A stretch of DNA of 64,000 nt, taken from JACDAE01 sp963717195. GTDB lineage: Bacteria; Chloroflexota; Ktedonobacteria; Ktedonobacterales; Ktedonobacteraceae. How positions within the stretch are numbered: the first letter of the stretch is position 1; each line of letters starts with the position of its first letter. The translations under genes and the position numbers were made by a program. The stretch covers positions 558,001 to 622,000 of the forward strand of contig CAVQVR010000021.1 in the NCBI GenBank assembly GCA_963717195.1, given 5' to 3'. Shown here piece by piece: positions 34,921 to 44,380 of the stretch. The notes under the pieces were generated by a model. It was not told the DNA's origin and ran no database searches. It saw only the letters and a program-made list of their open reading frames with translations.

Positions 34921-35715
34921 TTATAGTAACCACATATTATCTGGGTCTTCAGGCAGATATACATAAGATCTACCCTCCTTCTGTACAAGATGAGAGAGAT
35001 GCATGGGTACATACCGTGTTTTTGCAATTTCCAGCGCCTCTTGAACGCTTTTGAAAGCGCTCAAATCCTGCAACTGGTGAAACGTGGGAAAAGCGACGGG
35101 TATCTCGCCACGTTGAAAACGCTCAATCGCTTCAGTTGGCTGAAACCATGTACCTTCACTGGTCTCAAGTTGATCATAGAGCGCCTCCTGCTCGGATGGT
35201 GCAACAGCCAGAAAGAAATGCGTATCAAAGCGTTTCGGCATCTCCTCAGGCGTGATCCAGTGCGCAAAATAAGCGAGGGTATCAGTTGCTAACACCAGTT
35301 GTTCCGCCTGGACGATAGTGCTCAACAAACCTTCATGTTTATTTAACGCCCGGCGATATACCCCAAAGCGGGACACAGCATCCTCCCCAATAGCCAGGAT
35401 ATGTTTATCGCGATAGGCCAACAACACATTTGCCTCTTCAAAAAGCTCACGAAGCGCGGCTACCCTCAAACCGCTTCCCAGCAAAGTACGTCCTTCAGGA
35501 TCAGCAATTGAAGGTGCAACAGTTCTACATAAATCAGCGTTCTCTTCAAGCAAACGATCATCAGAAATAACCGAGCCGCCAGGAAATACGTAGACATCTG
35601 GCATAAACTCGCTCTGGACCACGCGCCGTACCATAAACACCTCTACTCCCCCTTCATGCGCAGACACATCGCGCAACAACATGACTGTTGAAGCAAAGCG
35701 CGGCTGAACTGTCAT
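34921..35715 (-). CDS. NUDIX hydrolase (NUDT19-like)
   Basis: 264 residues. The opening ASTVMLLRDVSAHEGGVEVFMV and FPGGSVISDDRLL, and a split Nudix box with RVAALRELFEEANVLLAY (the REXXEE-type metal site; the box has the long insertion typical of the acyl-CoA diphosphatase NUDT7/19 branch), followed by FAHWITPEEMPKRFDTHFF. It probably cleaves CoA derivatives or another nucleoside diphosphate conjugate. Upstream partner of the MBL-fold gene; GGGAG lies nine bases from the ATG. Confidence 0.87.
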   Translation of the reverse strand: MTVQPRFASTVMLLRDVSAHEGGVEVFMVRRVVQSEFMPDVYVFPGGSVISDDRLLEENADLCRTVAPSIADPEGRTLLGSGLRVAALRELFEEANVLLAYRDKHILAIGEDAVSRFGVYRRALNKHEGLLSTIVQAEQLVLATDTLAYFAHWITPEEMPKRFDTHFFLAVAPSEQEALYDQLETSEGTWFQPTEAIERFQRGEIPVAFPTFHQLQDLSAFKSVQEALEIAKTRYVPMHLSHLVQKEGRSYVYLPEDPDNMWLL

Positions 35716-36014
35716 GGTATCTCGCTCCCAATCTTGATTCTAAACGATTGACTCTATTCTTGTCCTCACTTCTCTATACCTTCTGTATGGTACCATAATC
35801 CTGATGGGAAGAGACAAACCAGACGGTAATGAAGCAGGTCAATGCCCTATTTTTCTCTCGGTACCGTTCATTATGAAGAAGAGTACACTTCATACATACT
35901 ATTCTCCTCTCAAGAAGAAAGCGGAAGCACTACAAATTTGATATAATTTAAGTAGTTGACCAAAGGGATAATGAAGTTTCATATACATCAATACTAGAGA
36001 ATAATGGTGACTGG

Positions 36015-36923
36015 ATGTTTACGCAGAATAGACGTTTGACGCAGCAATCTTTGCAACGTGTGTCAGAAGCAACGATGGGAACGCGCGTCGGTCTGATTGG
36101 CGACCCGGTTGCGCATTCTTTTTCACCACGCCTGCAGCAGGCCGCCTTCGATGCTCTAGGTATCCCTGCACGCTACGAGCTCTGGCACACACCTGCTTCA
36201 CAATTGATTGAACGCGTACGTTCCCTGTGCGAGGACGGCTACCTGGGTGCGAATGTGACCATTCCACACAAGCAAGCAGTTATTCATTTGCTGGATAGGA
36301 TCGATCCTCTAGCCGAGCGGATCGGTGTGGTCAACACGATTGTACACCGCGACGACTACCTGCATGGCTACAATACCGATGCACCTGGCCTCCTGTATGC
36401 ACTACAAGAACAAGGTATCGGCACACTTCAGCAAAATGGACAGATCTCCCTCAAAGGATATAGCGCCTTGCTGCTTGGAGCAGGTAGAGCTGCTCGTGGA
36501 GTGGCCTTCGCCCTCACCAGTGCAGGAGTTGATCGCCTCATCATCTTCAATCGCCACCTGGAACATGCCCAACTTCTGGCCGCCGACGTACAACAGAGCT
36601 ATGATGGTTCCGTCTTTAGCCTCAACGATTCCAATTTCCTCATTCCCCACTCCTCGTCCATCATCATTAACGCCACCTCTGTTGGCATGCATGAAGATAT
36701 CAGCCCTCTACCACCCGAAGTGCTTGCCCGCTTCGATAGCGATACCTTTGTCTACGATATGATTTATAATCCAACACAGACATATCTGCTCTGCCAGGCT
36801 CGCATTATGGGACTACGTAACGACAACGGGCTCTCCATGCTCCTACACCAGGGAGCTCTCGCCTTTACACTCTTGACCGGAGAACCTGCTCCGCTTGATA
36901 TCATGCGAGCAACAATGACATAA
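36015..36923 (+). CDS. aroE: shikimate dehydrogenase
   Basis: 302 residues. It reduces 3-dehydroshikimate with NADPH. Evidence: VGLIGDPVAHSFSPRLQQAAF (substrate Ser pair), GANVTIPHKQAV with the catalytic Lys, GYNTDAPG, ALLLGAGRAARGVAFAL (the NADP glycine loop) and the C-terminal NGLSMLLHQGALAF. The first ~20 residues are not conserved; an in-frame ATG at 36075 could be used instead. A TATAAT at 35942-35947 may be the -10 box. It stands apart from other aro genes. Confidence 0.93.
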   Translation: MFTQNRRLTQQSLQRVSEATMGTRVGLIGDPVAHSFSPRLQQAAFDALGIPARYELWHTPASQLIERVRSLCEDGYLGANVTIPHKQAVIHLLDRIDPLAERIGVVNTIVHRDDYLHGYNTDAPGLLYALQEQGIGTLQQNGQISLKGYSALLLGAGRAARGVAFALTSAGVDRLIIFNRHLEHAQLLAADVQQSYDGSVFSLNDSNFLIPHSSSIIINATSVGMHEDISPLPPEVLARFDSDTFVYDMIYNPTQTYLLCQARIMGLRNDNGLSMLLHQGALAFTLLTGEPAPLDIMRATMT

Positions 36924-36987
36924 ATATGGGTTTTCTCGGCGTGTTGTAAAATAAGGCTACGTACTCTGTTACAAAGGAGAATATATT

Positions 36988-37923
36988 ATGAAGCTTGTTA
37001 GCTTTTCTACAAGCGCACTCCCGATGCCACATCTCGGTATTGTACGCGCCGATGAAGTTATCGACGTTGATCTGGCGGGACGTGCGTTGCAATTAGCGGT
37101 CCCTGATCAGATGCTTCCTCTGATCGAGAACTATGCACGTTATAAGGATGCTCTCTCGACTATTTTGAGCAAAGCGACCAATCGGCGCTTTAGCGATGTC
37201 AAAACCTTCACCGATGTTGGAGCCACGCATGCACTGAGCGAAGTACAGCTTGCAGCCCCTATTCCACAACCGCGCAAAAATATTATGTGCCTGGCTGTTA
37301 ACTATAGAGAGCATGCTCAGGAGACGGCAAATGTGAGTGGACATAGTGGAGAAGTTCCTCAGTACCCCGTGTTTTTCACTAAGGCTACGACTACTATCAA
37401 CAGTCCTTATGGCGATATTATCATTGATCCCGCAGTCTCAAGCGAGATTGACTGGGAGGTTGAGCTGGGCGTAATTATCGGCAAGACGGGCAAAAATATT
37501 CGTGCAGAAGATGCTCTCTCTTACGTCTTTGGCTATACTGTCCTGAATGATATTACTGCACGCGACCTCCAGACTCGTCATAAGCAGTTCTTTAAAGGGA
37601 AAAGCCTGGATGGTTCATGCCCGATAGGTCCATGGATTGTTACAGCCGATGAGATTGAGGATCCACATAATCTTGCGTTGAGTCTGCGCGTGAATGGTGT
37701 GACCAGGCAGGATTCCAATACAAGCTTGATGATTTTTTCCGTCAATCAGTCTATTGCAGTACTTTCTGCAGGGATGACACTCGAAGCGGGAGATATTATC
37801 GCCACCGGCACGCCCAGTGGCGTTGGCTTCTCACGCACACCACCTGAATTTCTCAAACCGGGCGACGTGGTTGAAGCCGAAGTCGAGAGCATTGGATTAA
37901 TTCGAAATCGTGTAACCGCGTAG
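36988..37923 (+). CDS. fumarylacetoacetate hydrolase family protein
   Basis: 311 residues. It has the FAH fold with metal ligands in DWEVELGVIIGKTGKNI and the catalytic region MCLAVNYREHAQE, PVFFTKATTTI, GYTVLNDITARDLQTRHKQF and GKSLDGSCPIGPWIV. Members include 2-hydroxymuconate tautomerase/decarboxylases, acylpyruvases and 2-keto-3-deoxy acid dehydratases. AAAGGAG lies eight bases upstream of the ATG. It converges on an extradiol-dioxygenase-like gene 13 bases away, consistent with aromatic ring-cleavage degradation, though this link is inference. Confidence 0.9.
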   Translation: MKLVSFSTSALPMPHLGIVRADEVIDVDLAGRALQLAVPDQMLPLIENYARYKDALSTILSKATNRRFSDVKTFTDVGATHALSEVQLAAPIPQPRKNIMCLAVNYREHAQETANVSGHSGEVPQYPVFFTKATTTINSPYGDIIIDPAVSSEIDWEVELGVIIGKTGKNIRAEDALSYVFGYTVLNDITARDLQTRHKQFFKGKSLDGSCPIGPWIVTADEIEDPHNLALSLRVNGVTRQDSNTSLMIFSVNQSIAVLSAGMTLEAGDIIATGTPSGVGFSRTPPEFLKPGDVVEAEVESIGLIRNRVTA

Positions 37924-37936
37924 CCCTGGTCTCTCA

Positions 37937-38899
37937 TCAGGCACGCACTTCTTCCCGTGTCCAGGATGGCATGGTACCCCAGAGGTTGAAAGCTGTCTCA
38001 CGTGTATGCCACAGACGCGGTGGTGTAGTAACGTCGCGATCATAATATTGCTGCAATTCGGCTGAGAGTTCAATATGTAATCCCTCAGTGTCCGCAAAGC
38101 GCAGGAACAGATCGTTACCGGCACCATGGCGTCCTGGCCCCCAGAGAACCGGGATCTGGTTCCGACTCAGATAGTCGGCCCAACGCAACAATTCAGGACC
38201 GTCAGCAATACTATAACCAATATGATCAACTGCCTGTTTCCCCTGCATAAGCATGAGCGTGTGATGATTATTATTACAGCGCAACCAGGCACATTCGCGC
38301 AAGAGCCAATCCGAGATATCAAATCCTAAGGCTTCAGTATAAAAATCGACCATCTCCTCAAGGCGTGGTGTATACAGAGCGACATGTTGTAATGTATATG
38401 GACGTAACAATACACGCCGCGCGTTATTTGCACCTGCTGATAGATATTCACTGGACGCCACTGAGATTTCAATGAGGTTGCTGTCAGGATCACTAAACCA
38501 GAGAGTATCACCCGTCTCTGGATCGCCATCACGCGGTCCAAGTGCTACATCGATACCAGCAATATTGAGGCGAGCAGCTAGCGCCGCCAGCTCAGCATCG
38601 GTGTCTACCTCAAAGGAAAGATGATGGAGTTGCGTCCGAATAGCCGGTTTGCGTCCATTGCCTGCCGTGACACGCGTATCGTTGAACAGACCGAGCGAGT
38701 GATGCTCCTCCCCCAACGCAAGAAAAACGTTCGCCTCTTCCAGATCAATATCCCGATTGGCAGAAGTATCCGCAGGCAGGCGTAGGTCAAACCCCAGCAC
38801 CTGGCGATAAAAACGTGCCTGTGTTGGTACGTCTGCTGCCCACAACCCTATATGTACTAATTTTTTAACCTTGACCTTCTGAATCTGTTGATTGCTCAC
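37937..38899 (-). CDS. VOC-superfamily extradiol (catechol 2,3-) dioxygenase-like protein
   Basis: 320 residues in two tandem VOC halves. The first begins KLVHIGLWAADVPTQARFY; the second begins LQHVALYTPRLEEMVDFY and carries the expected metal ligands: His in VDHIGYSIADG and the Glu in LHIELS. This is the two-domain layout of type I extradiol dioxygenases, which open catechol rings next to the diol. The start codon is GTG with GGAGG five bases ahead. The substrate is unknown. Confidence 0.85.
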   Translation of the reverse strand: MSNQQIQKVKVKKLVHIGLWAADVPTQARFYRQVLGFDLRLPADTSANRDIDLEEANVFLALGEEHHSLGLFNDTRVTAGNGRKPAIRTQLHHLSFEVDTDAELAALAARLNIAGIDVALGPRDGDPETGDTLWFSDPDSNLIEISVASSEYLSAGANNARRVLLRPYTLQHVALYTPRLEEMVDFYTEALGFDISDWLLRECAWLRCNNNHHTLMLMQGKQAVDHIGYSIADGPELLRWADYLSRNQIPVLWGPGRHGAGNDLFLRFADTEGLHIELSAELQQYYDRDVTTPPRLWHTRETAFNLWGTMPSWTREEVRA

Positions 38900-39034
38900 G
38901 GTCGCCTCCTGAATACAAGCCCCCGCATCTGGGCGTGGGTACCTGGCGCTTAATCTGCCATTTTACTTGTCATCATACAGAGCACCAGCAGAAGGGTCAA
39001 CGAAATTACCCAAAAGTCATGTATTGCCTTAATA

Positions 39035-39625
39035 TTAGGGTGTCATATCCGCAGAAGGTGCCTGCTCCTTCCGAACTACAGAAATTTGTGTTGATGTTTG
39101 CAGTTTGCCTTCATCCTCAATAAATTGCTCCACATCCATCGTGGAGAGATCTATCGTCTCCAGTACACGGATCAATGGAGTAGCAGGCATAGGCGTTTCC
39201 GGAAACAGAGGTAATACGGAGAGAGGCAGACGCTGCAACTGAGAACGAGCCTTACGATCTAATTTTTTTAAAGCAATATAATAGAATTTATCGCACAGAA
39301 GACGAGTTGTAAAAACGATCAGTACCGACCAGATAGCGGCAAGAGCGAACAAAATCACCCAGTATTGGAAAATAAGCACTGCCAGAACAATGGCCGTCAC
39401 CAGAAGAGCAAGTATCAGCAAAGGATAAAGGAGATGCAAGCACCGGATGCCACAGCGTTGGATGTATGACGGCCCTATCCCCCTCATAATGAAGAAGCGT
39501 CGCTGCTGAGCAAACCAGTTTGTCGCAACATAGTGCCGCTCATTGGCAGGCCATATGGCACTACTGACGCCACTCGCACAGAGTGTGACAAACTGTGGCT
39601 CTCTCCTATCCCCATCCCTGCTCAC
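39035..39625 (-). CDS. hypothetical membrane protein with two adjacent helices
   Basis: About 196 residues from a GTG that follows AAAGGAG by five bases; an ATG at 39676 has no ribosome binding site. After a ~55-residue soluble part with HYVATNWFAQQRRFFIMRG, reminiscent of bacterial PH-domain openings, two hydrophobic helices follow (LLYPLLILALLVTAIVLAV and YWVILFALAAIWSVLIVF), then an acidic C-terminal tail. Family not firmly recognised. Confidence 0.55.
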   Translation of the reverse strand: MSRDGDRREPQFVTLCASGVSSAIWPANERHYVATNWFAQQRRFFIMRGIGPSYIQRCGIRCLHLLYPLLILALLVTAIVLAVLIFQYWVILFALAAIWSVLIVFTTRLLCDKFYYIALKKLDRKARSQLQRLPLSVLPLFPETPMPATPLIRVLETIDLSTMDVEQFIEDEGKLQTSTQISVVRKEQAPSADMTP

Positions 39626-39676
39626 AACAACTCCTTTACAGTACAGAGAACTATGGCGGCACTGAAGTGCCGGCAT

Positions 39677-40549
39677 GTAAACCGGCTAACTTCAGCGCCA
39701 TGCGTGAAACACCTCCACCCCCCGACACTTCTGTATATAGCTACGCCCACCTCTGGCACAGTCCTCCCCCACCACTAGCACCCTCACACTGAACTCTCCT
39801 GGTAACTCTACTTAGCAGGTAGCAATTCCCATAAACTCCGATGCCCCCACGCACTACCTGCTCCCCCCACACCCCACTCCGGGACGAGTTACCTTACAGT
39901 CAGCCTGCGCCTCAGATGACCTTTCCCCAACTCCACACAACTTCACGCGCTACATACAACCCATTGTGCATCCTAACCTCCCCACACTTCCATTACTATG
40001 CACAATATGCCTCGTCGTGTTTCTCCACCGACACTTCACTACCGCCATAGAAAACCCCAGAACACTCAATGGACCAACAATAATGAAAGACCGACCGGAA
40101 CGATCAGAATCACGTTCTTCCTTCTCATAACGGATACAACGCACTCCGTACCGACCACATGGGAATATTACAATCTTCCCAGTCTACTCTCGGTTGTGAA
40201 CACGTAGAGATTAAGTTAAGGATTTTTATTCTTTTCATCGAATTCTTAACCTTTTTATAGATACATAACTATATTGCCATGTTTACTATTTATAATTATG
40301 AATACATAAACGCGCAATATTCAATTATAGAGTAATCAATATCATGCCGGGAGGTTGAGTGAGGGACAGCAACGGAGGAGAGAAAGAAACTGATCCTGGC
40401 ATAATCAACAGAAATCTCTCCCGCTAACCTTTTCGGTTGTAACAGGAGGATAGCAAAAGATCGAAGTGTCCTGCTGGCAGGTCAATACGAGATGATAATC
40501 TCGTATAGAATCGCTGTCAATGGGGTTGGGATATAGGTTCCAACGCGTA
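39677..40549. other. 873-base gene-free region, C-rich then AT-rich
   Basis: 39700-40100 is strikingly C-rich and G-poor on the plus strand (many runs such as CCCCCCGAC, CTCCCCCC, CCTCCCC), with no supported gene in six frames. 40200-40340 is very AT-rich and probably holds regulatory DNA. 40340-40549 leads into the end of minE. A 183-codon minus frame that overlaps here belongs to minE only in its last 113 codons. Confidence 0.5.
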
Positions 40550-40891
40550 CTATTCTTCGTGACTTTCTTCAACGTGAATTCTGCCACGCACGACATTAGA
40601 TGATGGCGTATATGCGGGCGGATCCCACTCAAATGTTACCCTCTGGCGTCTAATCGGGACGTCCGTTTGCAGTTTATCTGCGCCACCTTCGCGCGTGAGT
40701 AGTACCTGCATCTGCTGCTCATCGACCTCCAGGCGTTTCGAAATGACGGAGAGCACTTCCGCTCTGATCATTTCCAGCACCTCAGGGTTTACTTTGAGAC
40801 GGTCGTGAACGAGTACTACCTTTAAGCGTTCCTTCGCCAACTCACCTGGAGTCGGTTTCTTCCGACCAACCATAAATTCAAAAACACCCAT
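40550..40891 (-). CDS. minE: cell division topological specificity factor MinE
   Basis: 113 residues. The N-terminal membrane-binding helix (MGVFEFMVGRKKPTPGELA) leads to the anti-MinCD helix KERLKVVLVHDRLKVNPEV and the topological domain EVLSVISKRLEVDEQQMQV. It stimulates MinD ATPase and drives pole oscillation. The C-terminus is ~25 residues longer than in E. coli. The start at 40891 has a long GGGGGGAAAG box. It is the last gene of the minC-minD-minE transcript, 13 bases after minD. Confidence 0.92.
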   Translation of the reverse strand: MGVFEFMVGRKKPTPGELAKERLKVVLVHDRLKVNPEVLEMIRAEVLSVISKRLEVDEQQMQVLLTREGGADKLQTDVPIRRQRVTFEWDPPAYTPSSNVVRGRIHVEESHEE

Positions 40892-40904
40892 TTCTTTCCC
40901 CCCT

Positions 40905-41729
40905 TTACGACGACTGAGAGCGTACGCGGGCTGGACCGATACCAACCATGCGACGTAATCGTTCCAGAAGCGAGGGCGAGTCTTCGACTTCGTCGAGTGG
41001 AATCTCTTCTCCGAGAATGCGTTGCGCGGCATTGAGAAAGGCACGTCCGGCACGAGATCGTTTTTCGTAGACGGCTGGTTCACCTTTATTTGTCGCGACA
41101 ATGATAGTTTCGTCTTCGGGAATAATTCCTAATAGATCGATGCCAAGCACTTCCAGCACATCGGCCACATCCATCATATCCCCACGCCGCACCATCTCTG
41201 GTCTCAAGCGATTAAGAATCAGGCGCGGCTCTGGCTTTCCTGCTGCTTCCACCAGTCCGATAATCCTATCTGCATCGCGCACAGAAGCCATCTCTGGATT
41301 TGCTACGATCACAATCTCGTCTGCACCTACGATAGCATTACGAAACCCCTGCTCAATACCTGCTGGCGAGTCAATCACCACAAAATCAAATTCCTGACGC
41401 AATTGCTGACAGAGTTGCTCCATCTGCACACTATTGACGGCATTTTTATCACGTGTCTGCGCAGCAGGCAATAAATACATTTCAGGCAAACGTTTATCTT
41501 TAATTAACGCCTGGCGCAAACGACATTGGCCTTCAACCACATCGACCAGATCGTAGACGATGCGATTTTCCAGGCCCAAAACAGCATCCAGGTTGCGCAG
41601 GCCGATATCGGAATCAACTACGGCCACTTTTTTCCCCTGCATGGCAAGAGCAGTTCCAAGATTTGCCGTCGTTGTCGTTTTACCAACCCCGCCTTTACCC
41701 GATGTAATGGTGATTACCCGGCTGTCCAT
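40905..41729 (-). CDS. minD: septum site-determining ATPase MinD
   Basis: 274 residues. A deviant Walker A SGKGGVGKTTTTANL starts 11 residues in; VVDSDIGLRNLDAVLGLENR, VIDSPAGIEQGFRNAI and the dimer/ATPase motif blocks follow. The C-terminal amphipathic membrane-targeting helix SPSLLERLRRMVGIG is present. Upstream frame residues were dropped because the conserved MDSRVITIT opening has GGGAG eight bases ahead. ATP-bound MinD recruits MinC and MinE to the membrane. Confidence 0.95.
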   Translation of the reverse strand: MDSRVITITSGKGGVGKTTTTANLGTALAMQGKKVAVVDSDIGLRNLDAVLGLENRIVYDLVDVVEGQCRLRQALIKDKRLPEMYLLPAAQTRDKNAVNSVQMEQLCQQLRQEFDFVVIDSPAGIEQGFRNAIVGADEIVIVANPEMASVRDADRIIGLVEAAGKPEPRLILNRLRPEMVRRGDMMDVADVLEVLGIDLLGIIPEDETIIVATNKGEPAVYEKRSRAGRAFLNAAQRILGEEIPLDEVEDSPSLLERLRRMVGIGPARVRSQSS

Positions 41730-42059
41730 ACGATAACTCCCTACTGCTGCTTCCATTGACCTTCCAGACTTCCCCGTGTATGTAAGGCCCACGAAGAGCC
41801 AGCCAGTCCTGGATGCTTCTTTTAATCCTTTTTAGGATACTGCAACTATATAATACATGAAACAGGAACTACCTCCAAAGTAGCTCCCTGGCTCTTCGCT
41901 ACAGGATACTAAATTAGTATACCATGAAATTTTTACTCGCAAAGAGTTTCTCATCTCATAACGGCAGAAGACTCCGAGGAATACCTGACCTATATCTTTA
42001 GTATACTGATCATATACAATTTTTAGCAGTATTCACCAGTAAGCAATAGGACCTCTTTA
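41730..42059. other. minC-minD intergenic region
   Basis: 330 bases without a gene. Two inverted repeats are visible: CGAAGAGCCAG (41792-41802) with CTGGCTCTTCG (41888-41898), and ATCCTTTTTAGGAT near 41826. They might attenuate transcription between minC and minD; no T-run follows the larger one. A separate minD promoter here is possible. Confidence 0.4.
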
Positions 42060-42824
42060 TTATTTGCGCGGAGAACGCCCGCTGACCCAGGTCTCGACAA
42101 CAATCTGTCCTTGCCTGATTATTGCAATCTCAGGGCGCGGCTGGGCGGTAAATCCTTCTGGTGGTCGCGAGAGCAGATGTGCAATACGCACCTGCACAGG
42201 TGATAACTGGAGTGCACATACCATCGCCTGCTCGTTATCTGGATAGCCCGCGTGGACCATCCCGCGCAATACTCCCCAGACGATAATGTCTCCTCCGGCC
42301 ACAATCTCCGCGCCAGGATTTACATCGCCAAGTACTACAACATTACTTTTATGATGAATTGCCTGGCCGGAACGAATGATGCGTCTTAAGAAAAGTGTGT
42401 CCTCTGACTCTCTTGGATCTCGCTGGACCTGAATCTCGCTCGGTTGTTCCTGTGGTTCCTCTAATGACAATGTGATTGTCCTTGCCTCCTTGATAACCTC
42501 CGTCACTTTTTCAAGCGGTCGAACCGACATCTGATAATGTGCCAGCAGATTCTCAAGCTGTACGCGCTCACTGACGCGTAGATTCCGTCGAGTGGTGTCT
42601 ACGGTAAGTGCCGCACCACGAAAAAAAGCTGGTGCCTCCGCCAAACGATCAGCCAGTGCATTTAGCAGATCGACGAAAGGCGTTTCAGGCTCCAGGGTCA
42701 AGAGCAAACCACTACGTGTTCCTTTGATGGCTATATATCCTTGCACGGACCGTGTTTCCTCCCTCTCCAGCCTGCCTGACGGTGTTCGTGCCACCGACAT
42801 TTCTCTACCCGAGTTGTCCTCCAT
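42060..42824 (-). CDS. minC: septum formation inhibitor MinC
   Basis: 254 residues. The N-terminal domain (YIAIKGTRSGLLLTLEPET, FVDLLNALADRL) is followed by a ~35-residue linker and a C-terminal beta-helix: TLFLRRIIRSGQAIHHKSN, VVVLGDVNPGAEIVAGGDI, IVWGVLRGMVHAGYPDN, the family's FtsZ/MinD-binding face. It inhibits FtsZ at the poles. GGGGAG is seven bases before the ATG at 42824; an ATG 15 bases upstream overlaps this box. Confidence 0.92.
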   Translation of the reverse strand: MEDNSGREMSVARTPSGRLEREETRSVQGYIAIKGTRSGLLLTLEPETPFVDLLNALADRLAEAPAFFRGAALTVDTTRRNLRVSERVQLENLLAHYQMSVRPLEKVTEVIKEARTITLSLEEPQEQPSEIQVQRDPRESEDTLFLRRIIRSGQAIHHKSNVVVLGDVNPGAEIVAGGDIIVWGVLRGMVHAGYPDNEQAMVCALQLSPVQVRIAHLLSRPPEGFTAQPRPEIAIIRQGQIVVETWVSGRSPRK

Positions 42825-43123
42825 ACACAAACTCCCCATTCATTACTGGAAGCAGGATGTAGAAAACGATACTTTTGTAGCTTCAAATGCAATGCATACG
42901 CGTACATATGCATCTCAATATCTACAGTATAAGCATGGAACTATCAAAACGCAATAGCGTAGGATGCCTTATAGCCTGATTGGAATATATACAAGATACA
43001 CGCAGTAAAGAGATGTCCTTGCTGATCTCTCTCATAGCGTTACATAATAAAATAGGCTGTCCTAGAAAATAAAATGAAGAAAGAGAGTTGCTCAACCTTT
43101 ACAAAGGTCGAGCCGTACATACA

Positions 43124-43945
43124 ATGGCCGCTTTCATGAACTTTCCGACGTCACGTGAGCACGTACTCACATACGGCAACACAAAGATAGGCGTAATCCC
43201 CGAAATATGCCTCGTCTCACATTTCCAGGTCGGTCCCTGGGAAGTTCTCTATCGACCAGCCGAGACGGGCAATGTGAAACGCTGGGGTCTGCCTCTGATG
43301 ATTCCTAACTTCTCTCGCCTCAAAGACGGTATCTTTAGAGAGAAAGGAACGACGCTACCCATTCACGGTTTTGGCCGTATTATGCCCTGGACCATCATTG
43401 AGCAGAACGCGTCCAGCATCACCATCCAATTGACAAGTAACGATGCTACACGTGCTGACTATCCTTATGAATTCGCTTTTACTTCTCGGATCGAGGCGGG
43501 CAATGGGTTACTTACCTATACATTGACAATGGAGAATCGCAATGACGAAGTTATGCCTATCGCTCCTGGCTTCCATCCCTATTTCGCCATTGAGCAATCC
43601 ATCAAGTCCCACATTGAAACCACCGGCCCTGAGGGCTTCGCAGTTTCAGCATTTCAATGGGATACTCAGCCACCAGACACTCCTTACCCATTCCCTCATT
43701 CTATTACACTTCAGATCCCCGGACATGGCACACTGACGATTGCCGAACTTCCGAGCAATGGCCATTATGCGCTCTCTACCATGCAGGTCTGGTCGGAGAA
43801 GGTCACAGCACCAGATCATGCCTTTATCTGTTTCGAACCCATCGTTACTATGGAGGATGGCCTCAACCGTCCAGCCGATCGCCTGAACATTCCGCCCCGT
43901 AGTTCACAACAGATTATCTTACAGTTCATTGCGCAACCCGTCTAA
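43124..43945 (+). CDS. aldose 1-epimerase (mutarotase) family protein
   Basis: About 273 residues, galactose-mutarotase fold. Evidence: LPIHGFGRIMPWTI with the conserved His, LTYTLTMENRNDEVMPIAPG, FHPYFAIE (the second catalytic His) and FICFEPIV with the Glu. It probably interconverts sugar anomers; D-hexose-6-phosphate epimerases are close relatives. The start codon is uncertain (43124 or 43136), as the nearest AAAGG is about 15 bases ahead. Confidence 0.82.
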   Translation: MAAFMNFPTSREHVLTYGNTKIGVIPEICLVSHFQVGPWEVLYRPAETGNVKRWGLPLMIPNFSRLKDGIFREKGTTLPIHGFGRIMPWTIIEQNASSITIQLTSNDATRADYPYEFAFTSRIEAGNGLLTYTLTMENRNDEVMPIAPGFHPYFAIEQSIKSHIETTGPEGFAVSAFQWDTQPPDTPYPFPHSITLQIPGHGTLTIAELPSNGHYALSTMQVWSEKVTAPDHAFICFEPIVTMEDGLNRPADRLNIPPRSSQQIILQFIAQPV

Positions 43946-44380
43946 CATTCTGTGCAGGGAAGCGAGTTGATCTCTCCCTATATACGCGTCAGATGAGGGT
44001 CATTCCAACATGACAACAAAGAAACCAATGTTGAATGGCCCGGCAATGAAGCCTGGCATACAATTCACACCAGCAATCCCAACGCGATCTGCGCCCATTC
44101 CACTTTCTGGGGCGTCCTCGTTTCTTCTTGGCGGGTCCTGTTCCATCGCTCTCCACCACTCTCCTACACAGTTCTTATACCAGTACCCGGGGGGGTGCTT
44201 CTATTTCTGGTTAAGATTTTGCCCTTAAAAGTGGGTCCTATCACCAATGTGGGGGATATTGTCGCTTACAAATGAGTCATTATGGTATTATTGGGAATGG
44301 TACCCATTAGAAATGAGAAGAAATGGTAAGGATGACACACAAAACGAACTTATATTTATGACCGCGAGGGGAGACGTTGC
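43946..44380. other. 435-base region upstream of the PBP gene
   Basis: No gene seen; a 72-codon frame at 44010-44228 has no ribosome binding site or family match. A run of seven G at about 44188 and an AT-rich segment at 44270-44350 likely contain the promoter of the penicillin-binding protein. Confidence 0.35.

Noticed and set aside
44010..44228. 72-codon frame upstream of the PBP gene
   Set aside because: No start signal or recognised family; region fits promoter DNA.
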